Below are positions 56,197 through 56,423 of a DNA stretch of 56,423 bases, piece by piece. The notes under the pieces are model-generated. The model was given only the letters and a program-made list of their open reading frames with translations. It made no database searches and was not told the origin of the DNA. Where the stretch lies: positions 1 to 56,423 of the forward strand of contig CANQGW010000006.1 in NCBI GenBank assembly GCA_947623555.1, read 5' to 3'. Each line of letters starts with the position of its first letter. Position 1 is the stretch's first letter. Position numbers and translations under genes: made by a program. Source of the DNA: an uncultured Clostridia bacterium. Its GTDB lineage: Bacteria > Bacillota > Clostridia > TANB77 > CAG-508.

Positions 56197-56423
56197 ATTT
56201 TTTCCCATTTCCGTAAGCACTTGGGGTTACTTAACTTGATAAAATGATACTTTTTATGAAATATTTTAAAGCACCTATTAATACTATATTATATGCCAGC
56301 TTGTACCAAAATATGAAAATTTTTCATATTTTTGAAAAATTTTTTGGGGTTTGTCAAGACTGGTGTGTAAATTTTTTTCATTTATTTTTTCAGAAGTAGT
56401 ATAGTAAAGATAATCTATGCTAC

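Noticed and set aside
56132..56423. A ydaO-type (cyclic di-AMP) riboswitch before the wall hydrolase
   Set aside because: The position would be typical, but I do not see the conserved elements, and the promoter lies only 37 bases before the start, leaving no room for it.

Overview
The window is AT-rich with short intergenic gaps, strong AGGAGG ribosome-binding sites and many intrinsic terminators. It carries a rubredoxin-rubrerythrin, LPxTG proteins with a sortase, a DNPR-type (diaminopimelate) MurE and a PASTA penicillin-binding protein. Together these point to an anaerobic low-GC Firmicute of the Clostridia, plausibly an uncultured gut lineage; I cannot name the species. UGA acts as a stop (murG ends with it).

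Layout. 1-4900: str operon rpsL-rpsG-fusA-tuf on the minus strand. 4900-15200: a coiled-coil protein of unknown function, trmFO, a 162-bp inverted-repeat element, a SNF2-family ATPase split by a +1 frameshift, topA, dut, feoA and a small hypothetical gene. 15200-37400: a division and cell-wall (dcw) cluster read on the minus strand, mraZ-rsmH-ftsL-like-PBP-murE-mraY-ftsW-murG, without murF or murD. It is cut by a 12.2-kb element (20411-32610) that sits inside the PBP gene and separates the transpeptidase domain from its PASTA tail. The element carries two large serine recombinases at one end, three surface proteins (an adhesin-like protein, an LPQTG Ig-like protein and an LPQTG papain-type protease), a 49-codon gene, and an XRE regulator with candidate operators. 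37400-44600: a Fic toxin with its small antitoxin, a sortase, an ATP-grasp enzyme, an alanine racemase, rpsB-tsf and rubrerythrin. 44700-56423: a zinc-ribbon protein, pdp, rnhB, a pilin-like protein, an HtrA protease, an M23 peptidase, a calcium-type P-type ATPase, an AI-2E family permease, exonuclease III and a G5/SleB-type wall hydrolase.

Main discovery. I read every annotated gene for in-frame CGG codons and found only four in roughly 15,000 codons. All four are CGGA, and at every one the protein continues in the +1 frame, so that four bases encode one residue, apparently glycine. They are in the Walker A motif of the SNF2 ATPase, in the last 14 codons of ftsW (restoring the family's LLNISR ending), and twice in the LPQTG Ig-like gene (restoring its sorting signal). 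Identical sequence, identical direction, restored conserved motifs and otherwise complete avoidance of CGG argue against random indels. They suggest that CGG is unassigned in this lineage and that CGGA is decoded as a four-base glycine codon or by obligatory +1 frameshifting. The event occurs both in backbone genes and on the mobile element.

How the genes work together: translation (str operon, rpsB-tsf, trmFO), peptidoglycan precursor synthesis and septal wall assembly (dcw cluster, alr), wall remodelling (M23, SleB-type) and surface display (sortase plus LPQTG proteins) dominate. The element adds surface proteins while truncating a division or sporulation PBP, which precise excision would restore.
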